Shown here in pieces: positions 1 to 6,148 of a stretch of 9,539 nucleotides of DNA; positions within the stretch are counted from its first letter, which is position 1; every line of letters begins with the position of its first letter. The DNA comes from DASSHC01 sp035693105 (GTDB lineage Bacteria; Chloroflexota; Chloroflexia; Thermomicrobiales; Thermomicrobiaceae). The notes beneath the pieces are model-generated. The model did no database searches, was not told the origin of the DNA, and worked only from the letters and a program-made list of their open reading frames with translations. The stretch is taken from the NCBI GenBank assembly GCA_035693105.1, contig DASSHC010000287.1:1-9539 (forward strand). The letters run 5' to 3'. Made by a program: the position numbers and the translations under genes.

Positions 1-874
1 CCGCGGCGGCGCAGCAGAAGCTGGCCGAGCCGCTGAGCCAGCGCGACACCACCGGCCGGCGCGCGATGAACTGCGATACCCCGAGCACCAGCGCTAGCGC
101 CAGCAGACCACCCAAGGAGTTGGGGTCGACCGAGGTGCTGACCAGCCGCATGGCGCTGTTCGGGTTGTCTTCGATGTAGCGCACGATGCTGCCGGAGGGA
201 TAGCCGAAGGGGATCAGGCGGCTGAGCACCCGCAGCGTCAGCCCCGCGCCCCCGGCGTAGAGCACCAGACCAATGAAGGCCGCCAGCCCGGCCCCCGCCA
301 GCAGCACCGTCACCACCCGCCGCGCGTCGTCGAGCGTGCGGGTGGCGTTCCAGACCACGAAGAAGAGGAGGACGGCCAGGACGAACTTGCCGTAGCCGTG
401 GAAGGTCTCCATCGTATAGCCGCGCCCGATGCCGAGGATCAGGGCGAAGAGCGTCACCGCCAGGAAGAGCCAGACGCCCCAGGCGGCGGTCCCGGTCTGC
501 ATGGTTTGCTCGCGGTGCAGCAGCAGGAGCAGCAGCCAGACGCCGATGGCCGAGAGCGCGCCGGCCTCGAAGAGGGTCAGCGTCAGCCCGACCCGTATCG
601 GGATCACCGCGAAGGGGAGGAGCGTGACCACGCCGAGCGTCAGCCAGAGCCCCGCGCGCACGTCGCTGAGCGCCAGCACGCCGCCGGCTAGCGCCAGCAA
701 CAGCGCCAGCACCAGCAGCGGGCTGTGCCCCACCACCAGCCGCGCCACCTCCAGCCCGCCGGCGATGGCCGCGAGCACCCCGAGCAGCGCGACCAGCCAG
801 GCCGGAAGGCCGACGGTCGCGTGGGGAAAGGCCGGCAGGAGATGGGAGCGCGGCAACGGCCGGCGATCAGCCAC
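1..874 (-). CDS. Multi-pass membrane protein, O-antigen ligase/polymerase-like (5' part; cut by window edge)
   Basis: This reading frame starts at GTG 874-872 and stays open to the left edge, giving 291 residues (MADRRPLPRSHLL...). It is very hydrophobic, with likely membrane segments near residues 23-47, 51-70, 74-92, 95-119, 131-150, 162-176, 186-208 and 253-270. After a polar loop (about 223-249) comes STSVDPNSLGG (residues 246-256) at the start of a further helix. A DPNxLG/xA motif entering a helix is typical of Wzy/WaaL-type polysaccharide polymerase or ligase proteins (O-antigen ligase superfamily), which act at the membrane on lipid-linked glycans. The C-terminal half, with the periplasmic loop that would decide the family, lies outside the window. 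The start is supported by GGAGG about 8 nt upstream and by overlap with the metallo-beta-lactamase gene stop (GTGGCTGA arrangement), which implies translational coupling. The membrane call is firm; the family call is moderate. Confidence 0.72.
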   Translation of the reverse strand, partial: MADRRPLPRSHLLPAFPHATVGLPAWLVALLGVLAAIAGGLEVARLVVGHSPLLVLALLLALAGGVLALSDVRAGLWLTLGVVTLLPFAVIPIRVGLTLTLFEAGALSAIGVWLLLLLLHREQTMQTGTAAWGVWLFLAVTLFALILGIGRGYTMETFHGYGKFVLAVLLFFVVWNATRTLDDARRVVTVLLAGAGLAAFIGLVLYAGGAGLTLRVLSRLIPFGYPSGSIVRYIEDNPNSAMRLVSTSVDPNSLGGLLALALVLGVSQFIARRPVVSRWLSGSASFCCAAA

Positions 875-1664
875 GCCAGCCCTCCGGCAGGAGCACGCCG
901 AAGCGCTCGAAGCGGTGCTCCTCGATGCCGTCTCGGCGGGCGTCCGGCGCTCGCCCCTCCCAGATCGATTCGTAGCCCTGCGACACCGTGCGCAGGAAGG
1001 CCGGCTCCAGCGGGTAGGCGTTGTGCGACGGGTAGACCACGCTCAGATCGGGCGCGAGATCGGCCAGCCGACTCAACGTGGTCCGGTAGACGGCCGGGTC
1101 GCTCCCGGAGATGTGCGCGTAGAGCGGACCGGCGTAGACGGCGTCGCCCACCAGGGCGATGCCGCGCGCCTCGTCGACCAGCGTGATGCCGCCCGGCGAG
1201 TGCCCAGGCGTGTGCATCACCCGCAGTCGCCGGTCGCCCAGGTCGATCTCGTCCCCCTCGCGCAGCCGGCGCTCCGCATGGCTGGGCCGGATGGTGAAGC
1301 GCTCGATGTCGAAGCCCTCCGGCGGTGGCCCGATGAAGCGCTCCGGCGCCGCGAAGCGGCGCAGGCGCTCGGGCGGCAACTGCTCGCCCAGCCGGTCGGC
1401 CTCCGCCTCGTGGATCCAGATGCGCGGGAACTGCCAGTTGCCGCCGATGTGATCCCAGTGGGCGTGGCTGTTGACCAGCAAGACCGGCGTGCTGACGAGC
1501 TGATCCACCACTGGCCGGATGTCGCCGATGCCGGTGCCGGTGTCGAAGAGGAGCGCCAGCTCGGAGCCGCGCACGAGGAACGACTTGACGTCCTCGTCGT
1601 GGCCCGGCTCGCCGAGGCCGACGACCCCGTCCGGAAACTCCCGCACCTCGAACCAGCCGGCCAT
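867..1664 (-). CDS. Metallo-beta-lactamase-fold hydrolase
   Basis: This is a 265-residue protein starting MAGWFEVREF. It has the full metallo-beta-lactamase zinc signature: HAHWDH at residues 67-72 (H67, H69, D71, H72), HTPGHSPGG at 151-159 with H155 as ligand, GDAVY with D174, and PSHN with H214. These ligands predict a binuclear metal hydrolase of the glyoxalase II / general MBL superfamily; the substrate cannot be read from the sequence. The frame is open to 1763, but I prefer the ATG at 1664. A GGAAGGG ribosome site precedes it, the conserved fold begins right after it, and a perfect TATAAT lies at 1702-1707, so a start at 1763 would lie upstream of the probable promoter. Its stop overlaps by 8 nt the GTG start of the following membrane protein gene, so the two are probably co-expressed. 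Confidence 0.9.
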   Translation of the reverse strand: MAGWFEVREFPDGVVGLGEPGHDEDVKSFLVRGSELALLFDTGTGIGDIRPVVDQLVSTPVLLVNSHAHWDHIGGNWQFPRIWIHEAEADRLGEQLPPERLRRFAAPERFIGPPPEGFDIERFTIRPSHAERRLREGDEIDLGDRRLRVMHTPGHSPGGITLVDEARGIALVGDAVYAGPLYAHISGSDPAVYRTTLSRLADLAPDLSVVYPSHNAYPLEPAFLRTVSQGYESIWEGRAPDARRDGIEEHRFERFGVLLPEGWRG

Positions 1665-1701
1665 CAGCGCCTTCCCTTCCGCGAGCGGTACTCGCCGCCC
1701 G

Positions 1702-1707
1702 ATTATA
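1702..1707 (-). promoter_or_regulatory. Probable -10 box (TATAAT) of the MBL hydrolase gene, with adjacent dyad
   Basis: Read on the minus strand, a perfect TATAAT lies 37 nt before the MBL start codon, in otherwise GC-rich DNA. I see no convincing -35 hexamer at 16-18 nt. Immediately upstream is a perfect short dyad GCGCC-GA-GGCGC (1713-1724) in the spacer region, which could be an operator or chance in GC-rich sequence. The predicted transcript would start near 1695. Confidence 0.5.
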
Positions 1708-1789
1708 CGGGAGCGCCTCGGCGCGGACTGACGAATCGGACGGCTGCCGGATGCGGTGGCCATCGAGGAGCATGGGAGTCATCAAGGAC

Positions 1790-1905
1790 GGATCCCTCGA
1801 CTGCGCTCGGGATGACAGGGAATAATCGGGGACCACCGGACGAGGCAGGCCCTGGTCGTCCGCCTCATCCCCTACCCGGTCATCCCGAGCGCAGTCGAGG
1901 GATCC
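1790..1905. repeat. Perfect 27-nt inverted-repeat pair, 62-nt spacer
   Basis: The left arm (1790-1816) begins GGATCCCTCGACTGCG and ends GGGATGAC. The right arm (1879-1905) is its exact reverse complement. The 62-nt spacer has no start or gene of its own. Arms of this CCTCGACTGCGCTCGGGATGAC type resemble short dispersed intergenic repeats that I have seen in many GC-rich bacterial genomes; this is recollection, not a search. Transcribed from either side, the element would form a long 27-bp stem. It lies between the stop of the carboxypeptidase-like gene (1944) and the promoter of the MBL gene, so it could end or stabilise the operon transcript. The rest of the 1665-1943 gap holds only the MBL promoter region. 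Confidence 0.9.
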
Positions 1906-1943
1906 CATTTCACCAGGCACCCAACGAGTTCGTCAGACAGCGC

Positions 1944-3113
1944 TTACGCACGGCCCGGCCGCAGGGGAACGCCGAGGATGAGGCCGGTCAGCAGGGCCAG
2001 GCGCGCGGGGATCGAGTCCAGCTCGATGTACTCGTCGACGCTGTGGGCGTTGCGCCCGACCGGCCCGAGGCCGTCGAGCGTCGGCACGCCGAGCGCGGCG
2101 GTGAAGTTTCCGTCGCTGCCGCCGCCGCTGCCGAGCGCCGCGAACTCCAGTCCAAGCTGCCGGTCAAGCTCGCGGGCGCGCTCCAGCAGCGGCTGGGTGC
2201 CAGCCCGTGGCACCATCGGCGGGCGATTGAGGCCGCCGGAGATATCCGTGCGCGTGCCCGGCACCCTGGCCTGCCGGCCGATCTCGTGAATCGCCGCGTC
2301 GACGCGCGCCGCCTCCTCCGGTGTCGTCACCCGCAGATCGACGCTGGCCCGCGCGTCGGCTGGGATTACGTTTCGTGCCGTGCCTCCGCGCGCCAGGTTG
2401 GCCGAGACCGTCGTGCCCGAGGTGGGATCGTTGAGCGCGTGCAGCGCGATGATCTTGTGCGCCAGCTCCAGCACCGCGCTGGCGCCCTCCTCAGGCGCGG
2501 CGCCGGCGTGCGCGGCGCGTCCGAAGATTTCGACCTCGTACATGCCGACACCCTTGCGCGTCGCCAGCACGCTCCCCGGCTCACGCCCCGGCTCCAGCAC
2601 CAGCACCGCGTCGGCGCGCCGCGCCTCGGCCTCGATCAACCCGCGCGAGCTGGGCGAGCCGACCTCCTCGTCGCCGTTGGCCACGAAGACCAGCTCGGCG
2701 AACGCGCCGCGCGCGATCTCGCCCAGGATACGCATGGCGTGGTAGCCGAGGATGAGGCCGCCTTTCATGTCGAGCACGCCCGGACCGTAGGCGCGGCGCT
2801 CGCTGATGGTGAAGTGCCGCTCGGCGACCGTGCCGCGCGGGAAGACGGTGTCGAAGTGCCCCAGGAGCGCCACCCGGCGCTCGCCGTCGCCGCGCAGCGT
2901 GGCGGTGAAGTTGTCGCCGAGCTCCGTATTTGGGAAGGAGCGCAGCTCGCAGCCGATGCCAGCCAGCAGCCGCGCCAGGAAGCTCCCGGCCCGATCGACC
3001 CCGGCCTTGTCGCGCGTGCCGCTATCGACATCGACGATCTCGGCCAGCTCCAGCAGGTAGCGATCGACCGCCGCGCGGGCGTGCGCCAGGACCGTCTGGG
3101 CATCGGCTGCCAC
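1944..3113 (-). CDS. M20 family metallopeptidase, carboxypeptidase G2 / glutamate carboxypeptidase-like
   Basis: This 389-residue cytosolic M20A-type enzyme has every canonical metal-site element: GHFDTV with H86 and D88, GPGVLDMKGG with the bridging D115, NGDEEVGS with catalytic E149 and metal ligand E150, LEPGR with E174, and RNAHSVDEY with H357. The lid or dimerisation domain carries the expected His (GRAAHAGAAPEEG, H202). GHFDTVFPRGT and the AYGPGVLDMKGG block fit the carboxypeptidase G2 / glutamate carboxypeptidase branch, which removes C-terminal amino acids from peptides or N-acyl amino acids; ArgE or DapE branches are less likely. The start is GTG (3113-3111), set by AAGGG at 3120-3124 with a 6-nt spacer. 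It lies 40 nt after the M24 gene stop and is the last gene of a three-hydrolase operon. No signal peptide is visible. The exact substrate is unknown. Confidence 0.93.
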   Translation of the reverse strand: MAADAQTVLAHARAAVDRYLLELAEIVDVDSGTRDKAGVDRAGSFLARLLAGIGCELRSFPNTELGDNFTATLRGDGERRVALLGHFDTVFPRGTVAERHFTISERRAYGPGVLDMKGGLILGYHAMRILGEIARGAFAELVFVANGDEEVGSPSSRGLIEAEARRADAVLVLEPGREPGSVLATRKGVGMYEVEIFGRAAHAGAAPEEGASAVLELAHKIIALHALNDPTSGTTVSANLARGGTARNVIPADARASVDLRVTTPEEAARVDAAIHEIGRQARVPGTRTDISGGLNRPPMVPRAGTQPLLERARELDRQLGLEFAALGSGGGSDGNFTAALGVPTLDGLGPVGRNAHSVDEYIELDSIPARLALLTGLILGVPLRPGRA

Positions 3114-3153
3114 GTTCCACCCTTTTCTTAGACTCGCATCGCGGACCGCCGCC

Positions 3154-4344
3154 TCAACCGATCAGGATCGGCCGGCGCTGCGGCTCCGAGAGGAACTCGC
3201 AGCCGTCCTGGGTGACGACCACGTCCTCCTCCAGGCTGACCCGTCCGTAGCCGGGCACCGACACGCCGATCTCCAGCGTGTAGACCTCGTCGGCCTCGAC
3301 CCGGTCGTAGGGCCGCTCGCCGTAGCGCTCCCAGCGCGGTCCGAGCAGGCAGCCGCCGTCGTGGCAGGCGCGCCCGAGCTGGTGGCCGAGCGCGTAGCCC
3401 CACTCCTCGGCTCCCGCCTTCGCGAAGATCTCGCGCGCCACCTGGTCGACTTCCCAGCCCGGCACGCCGGGTTTGAGCATAGCGGCCGCCTCCTGGATCG
3501 CGCCGGAGACGACCTCGAAGGCTCGCAGTACCGGTGCCGGCGCCTCGCGTTCGCCTTCACGCAAGAAGTAATACGTGCGTTGCATGTCGGAGCAGTAGTC
3601 ATCCTGTCGCACCCCGAAGTCGATTGAGAGGAGCTGACCCGGCTCGATCGCGACATCAGTCGGCCCGACGTGGCCGATCGGCGAGTTCGGGCCCGCGGTG
3701 ACGCCGGGGCAGTAGCGCCAATCCCAGGATGAGCCGATGTCGCGCCGGTCCAGTTCAGCGTGCATGAAGTCGGCGATCTCGCGCTCGCTCATGCCCGGCT
3801 TCACGCGCTCCTCCAGCGCACCCCAGATCTCGTCGGTCGTCGCCACCGCCGCCCGGATGCGGCGCTGCTCCTCGGCCGACTTGCGGGCGCGCAGGCGCGA
3901 GGCCACCGGCTCACCCGAGACGACGCGCTCGAAGTAGGGCGTGCCAGTCAACAACGCCTGCAGCCGCAGGTACATGCCGTAGGTCAGTCCGTCGGCGATG
4001 TTGTTGTCGGTCGAGTAGTTGAGCGCGATCTGACGCGGGTCGATTTGCTCCAGCGCGCCGACCAGCTCGTCGCGGGCGCCCTGCACGTAGCCGCGCACGT
4101 CCCCCCAGGCGCCGGTCTGCTTGATGTTCTCGACGTCGCCGTTGCCGACGATGGCGCGGTGCTCGCCGCTCCGGCTGATCAGGAAGAACGACTCCCAGGT
4201 CACGCTGGTGCCGACCACTAGCGGCAGGCTGGGGTCGCCCAGCAGATCGCTCTCGCGCGCCACCAGCATCCAGAGGTCGATGTCGCGCTCGTTCAGAATC
4301 TCAGTGGCCTGCCGCAGCTTCTCCGGCACGATCGTGTTCGCCAT
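3154..4344 (-). CDS. M24 family peptidase (Xaa-Pro aminopeptidase / prolidase-like)
   Basis: This is a 396-residue two-domain protein. The N-terminal creatinase-like domain (about residues 5-140) is followed by the pita-bread catalytic domain (about 155-390). The five expected metal ligands are all present: D242 in SIDFGVRQDDY, D253 in CSDMQRTYYF, H321 in ALGHQLG, E358 in TLEIGV and E372 in SLEEDVVVT. H328 (ACHDGG) sits where the family has a second active-site His. Such enzymes release N-terminal residues next to proline or cleave Xaa-Pro dipeptides; some relatives are creatinases, so the substrate stays open. The frame is open to 4419, but the ATG at 4344 is preferred. It is preceded by AAGGGGGAG, which begins just after the stop of the upstream M20-like gene, leaving a 10-nt gap. 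It is the middle gene of the hydrolase operon. Confidence 0.92.
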   Translation of the reverse strand: MANTIVPEKLRQATEILNERDIDLWMLVARESDLLGDPSLPLVVGTSVTWESFFLISRSGEHRAIVGNGDVENIKQTGAWGDVRGYVQGARDELVGALEQIDPRQIALNYSTDNNIADGLTYGMYLRLQALLTGTPYFERVVSGEPVASRLRARKSAEEQRRIRAAVATTDEIWGALEERVKPGMSEREIADFMHAELDRRDIGSSWDWRYCPGVTAGPNSPIGHVGPTDVAIEPGQLLSIDFGVRQDDYCSDMQRTYYFLREGEREAPAPVLRAFEVVSGAIQEAAAMLKPGVPGWEVDQVAREIFAKAGAEEWGYALGHQLGRACHDGGCLLGPRWERYGERPYDRVEADEVYTLEIGVSVPGYGRVSLEEDVVVTQDGCEFLSEPQRRPILIG

Positions 4345-4354
4345 GATCTCCCCC

Positions 4355-5776
4355 TTATCCCTCTCGCTTAGAGAGCTCGTCGGCCAGCCGGTAGAGGAAG
4401 CGCGCGAGCGACAGCTCATGGTCCTTGATGCCCTGCACGGTGGCGTATTCGTTGGGGCTGTGCTGCCGGCCGCCGTGGCCCAGCCCGCCGAGCGCGACCG
4501 GGATGCCGAGCACGTCGGTGAAGAGATAGAAGGGCGCCGAGCCGGCCAGATGCGGCCAGATCTCCGGCTCGTGCCCCAACTCGCGGTAGGTGCGCATCAG
4601 CGCGCGCACCGGAGCATCGTCGATCGAGCTCTTGCTCCAGGTGTAGGCGTCTTCGACCTCCAGCTCCACGTCCGCGAAGCCGTGCCGGTCGAGATGCGCG
4701 CGCACCAGCGCGATCATGCGCTGGGGATCGAGGTGCGGCGGCATGCGGATGTCGATCTTGGCCCGCGCCTCATGCGGAATGATCGTCTTGGTTCCCTCGG
4801 CGGTGTGGCCGGAGATGATGCCGTCGATATTCAGCGTCGGCTGGTAGAGGTACTTGCGCAGCAGATCGACGCCGGACAGGTCGTACTTGAAGCGCCGCAC
4901 ATCGTTCTTGTCCAGCTCGTCTTCCGGGTTGAAGCTGGCGCTCAGTCGTGCCAGCAGCGCCTCGTCCGCGGCCGAGGGCGGCGTGAGATCGTCGTAGAAG
5001 CCATCGATCAGGATGTGCTTCTGATCCGGTGTCACCATGCTGGCGAGCGCGTGTACCAGCAACCAGGCGGGGTTGTGGAACCAGACGGCGTTGCTGCCGT
5101 GCACGGCGCGCGTCGTCGGCGCGCCCCAATCGCCGCCCCGCGCGACCAGCTCGAAGAAGAGGATCCCCTTGACGCCGAGGTAGGCGATGATCTTGCCGGC
5201 CTGGTTCTGCGAGAAGAAGGCGAAGAAGGCGGCGTCGGCCCGAAGTTGCTCGCGCCGCGCGGATACTACTTGCGGCAGGTTGCGGCTCCCCAGCTCCTCC
5301 TCGCCCTCGATCAGGAACTTGACGTTGACCGGCAGCCGGCCGTTTGCCTGCTGAATCGCTTGCACGGTGTTCAGAAAGCTGCCGAGCGGCCCCTTCTGGT
5401 TCGCGACACCCCGGTTGACCAGCGAGGGCCCGTAGCCCGGCAGGTCGACGATCTCGCCGCCGAAGGGCGGGACCAACCAGGTCTCGCCCAGCACCGGCTG
5501 CACGTCGTACATGCCGTAGAAGAGGAGCGTGTGGGGTTGCCCGGCGTCGATCTCGCCGATCACCACCGGATGCATCGGCGTCTCGACCAGCTCCGCCGTC
5601 CCGCCCAGCTCGCGGATCCAGGCGGCCAGCATTTGGGCCGTCTCGATGATCCCCGTGCCATCGGCGCTGATCGATGGCTGACGCAGGAGCGCCCGGGTGC
5701 GCTCCAGGTGTTGCTCGAAGTCCCGCTCGATCTGCCGCTCGGCACGTTCGATCCGGTCGTCTCTGGTAACGCTCAT
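4355..5776 (-). CDS. M20-fold protein with altered metal site (dipeptidase-like)
   Basis: This 473-residue protein (MSVTRDDRIERAERQ...) aligns by motif with M20 dipeptidases of the carnosinase/CNDP type: LLFYGMYDVQPV (85-96), PPFGGEI (103-109), NRGVANQKGP (121-130), IEGEEELGS (156-164), HNP (234-236), DGFYDDLTPP (258-267) and GGLGHGGRQHSPNEY (430-444). Three of the five usual metal ligands are changed: His to Met89, the bridging Asp to Asn126, and Asp to Gln190. The catalytic Asp91, Glu160 and metal ligand Glu161 remain, as does a C-terminal His (probably H439). It may bind metal differently, use one metal, or have a non-hydrolytic role; the intact length and conserved framework argue against decay. 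The frame runs up to 5995, but the start at 5776 is chosen because conserved M20 sequence begins there, the 73 preceding residues look like translated intergenic DNA, and GAGAG lies 8 nt upstream. It is the first gene of the operon. Confidence 0.88.
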   Translation of the reverse strand: MSVTRDDRIERAERQIERDFEQHLERTRALLRQPSISADGTGIIETAQMLAAWIRELGGTAELVETPMHPVVIGEIDAGQPHTLLFYGMYDVQPVLGETWLVPPFGGEIVDLPGYGPSLVNRGVANQKGPLGSFLNTVQAIQQANGRLPVNVKFLIEGEEELGSRNLPQVVSARREQLRADAAFFAFFSQNQAGKIIAYLGVKGILFFELVARGGDWGAPTTRAVHGSNAVWFHNPAWLLVHALASMVTPDQKHILIDGFYDDLTPPSAADEALLARLSASFNPEDELDKNDVRRFKYDLSGVDLLRKYLYQPTLNIDGIISGHTAEGTKTIIPHEARAKIDIRMPPHLDPQRMIALVRAHLDRHGFADVELEVEDAYTWSKSSIDDAPVRALMRTYRELGHEPEIWPHLAGSAPFYLFTDVLGIPVALGGLGHGGRQHSPNEYATVQGIKDHELSLARFLYRLADELSKREG

Positions 5777-5865
5777 CTTGCCATCTCTCAGTTTCAACCC
5801 CTCGCGGACAATGCCCGCGCACCGCGGCTCGGTCTCCGACGGGAGAACGGCAACCGAGTTCCGAC

Positions 5866-5893
5866 AGTATCGCCGCTGGCTGAGTGCGCGCAA
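5866..5893 (-). promoter_or_regulatory. Weak candidate promoter of the three-hydrolase operon
   Basis: Read on the minus strand, TTGCGC (5893-5888), a 16-nt spacer and GATACT (5871-5866) give a modest sigma-70-like match (3/6 and 4/6). The leader to the start at 5776 would be about 80 nt and would include a small hairpin, CGCGG/CCGCG, at 5803-5819. This is the best candidate in the gap but not strong. Confidence 0.28.
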
Positions 5894-5931
5894 GGGTGGG
5901 AACTGGAGGGCGCGAGATGTGCGCGATCGTG

Positions 5932-6060
5932 GTAGGGGCAGGCCCCTGTGCCTGCCCTCGTGCCCAACCGCCGGTCCTTCACGTCTGTCACCCAACGTTG
6001 TCCATGGCCCCGTTGCCGAGGCGCCGGGGCGACAGGGCGGCCGCGGGGGGCCGCCCCTAC
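5932..6060. repeat. 129-nt element bounded by inverted GTAGGGGC ends, each end a hairpin
   Basis: The segment begins GTAGGGGC (5932-5939) and ends with its exact reverse complement GCCCCTAC (6053-6060). Each end also folds on itself. GGGCAGGC (5936-5943) pairs with GCCTGCCC (5950-5957) as an 8-bp stem, and GGGCGGC (6035-6041) pairs with GCCGCCC (6050-6056) as a 7-bp stem. So two copies of one repeat family, GTAGGGGC(A/G)G..., face each other across about 75 nt. GTAGGGGC-type repeats are, from memory, scattered between genes in many bacteria. The layout resembles a REP pair or a small non-autonomous mobile element. I see no clear target-site duplication. Confidence 0.72.
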
Positions 6061-6073
6061 AAGCAAATCTATG

Positions 6074-6108
6074 CCCCTCTCCCGCGCACGGCTCCGTCGG
6101 GAGAGGGG
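6074..6108 (-). terminator. Possible moaA transcript terminator (repeat-derived hairpin)
   Basis: On the minus strand this 11-bp GC-rich stem forms about 40 nt after the moaA stop codon (6149-6151) and is followed by CATAGATTTGCTTG. That tail contains scattered T residues but no true T-tract, so it may slow, stop or protect the transcript rather than be a classic terminator. Confidence 0.4.
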
Positions 6109-6143
6109 GTGGGGTGAGGGCTCTCCAGAACTGGGGGTGAGGG
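6074..6143. repeat. Hairpin CCCCTCTCCCG/CGGGAGAGGGG followed by two GGGGTGAGGG copies
   Basis: A perfect 11-bp stem pairs 6074-6084 with 6098-6108; an inner 4-bp stem ACGG-ct-CCGT (6088-6097) stacks on one side. Next to it are two direct copies of GGGGTGAGGG (6111-6120 and 6134-6143). The combination CCCTCTCCC...GGGAGAGGG...GGTGAGGG is a pattern I recall from intergenic regions of many GC-rich genomes. Confidence 0.75.
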
Positions 6144-6148
6144 CGCGT

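Larger units (their letters stand above)
5777..6148. other. Gene-free 372-nt gap carrying three repeat/hairpin elements
   Basis: No frame here has codon use or motifs of a real gene; the open frames present are extensions or shadows of the neighbours. From the moaA side it holds the CCCCTCTCCCG hairpin with two GGGGTGAGGG copies (6074-6143), an inverted GTAGGGGC/GCCCCTAC element (5932-6060), and the leader and possible promoter of the hydrolase operon (5777-5893). Confidence 0.75.

Noticed and set aside
688..1920. A 410-codon minus-strand frame overlapping the MBL gene and the membrane protein
   Set aside because: It is out of frame with both real genes, runs through the 27-nt inverted repeat, and is Arg/Pro/Gly-rich without motifs.
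429..3131. A 900-codon open frame on the plus strand opposite the MBL and M20 genes
   Set aside because: It lies antisense to two genes with complete catalytic motifs, has Arg/Ala-rich low-information sequence with no recognisable domain, and is explained by the lack of stop codons opposite GC-rich codons.
5777..5900. T-box or other riboswitch in the leader of the hydrolase operon
   Set aside because: I looked for the T-box TGGNACCGCG core and for known riboswitch landmarks and found only a small CGCGG/CCGCG hairpin.
4121..5935. A 604-codon plus-strand open frame opposite the M24 and altered M20 genes
   Set aside because: It is antisense to well-supported genes and shows no motif; it is a GC-driven shadow frame.
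5777..5995. N-terminal extension of the altered M20 protein to 5995
   Set aside because: The added 73 residues lack M20 similarity, include part of the repeat element, and lie upstream of the conserved start of the fold; the ATG at 5776 has a ribosome site.
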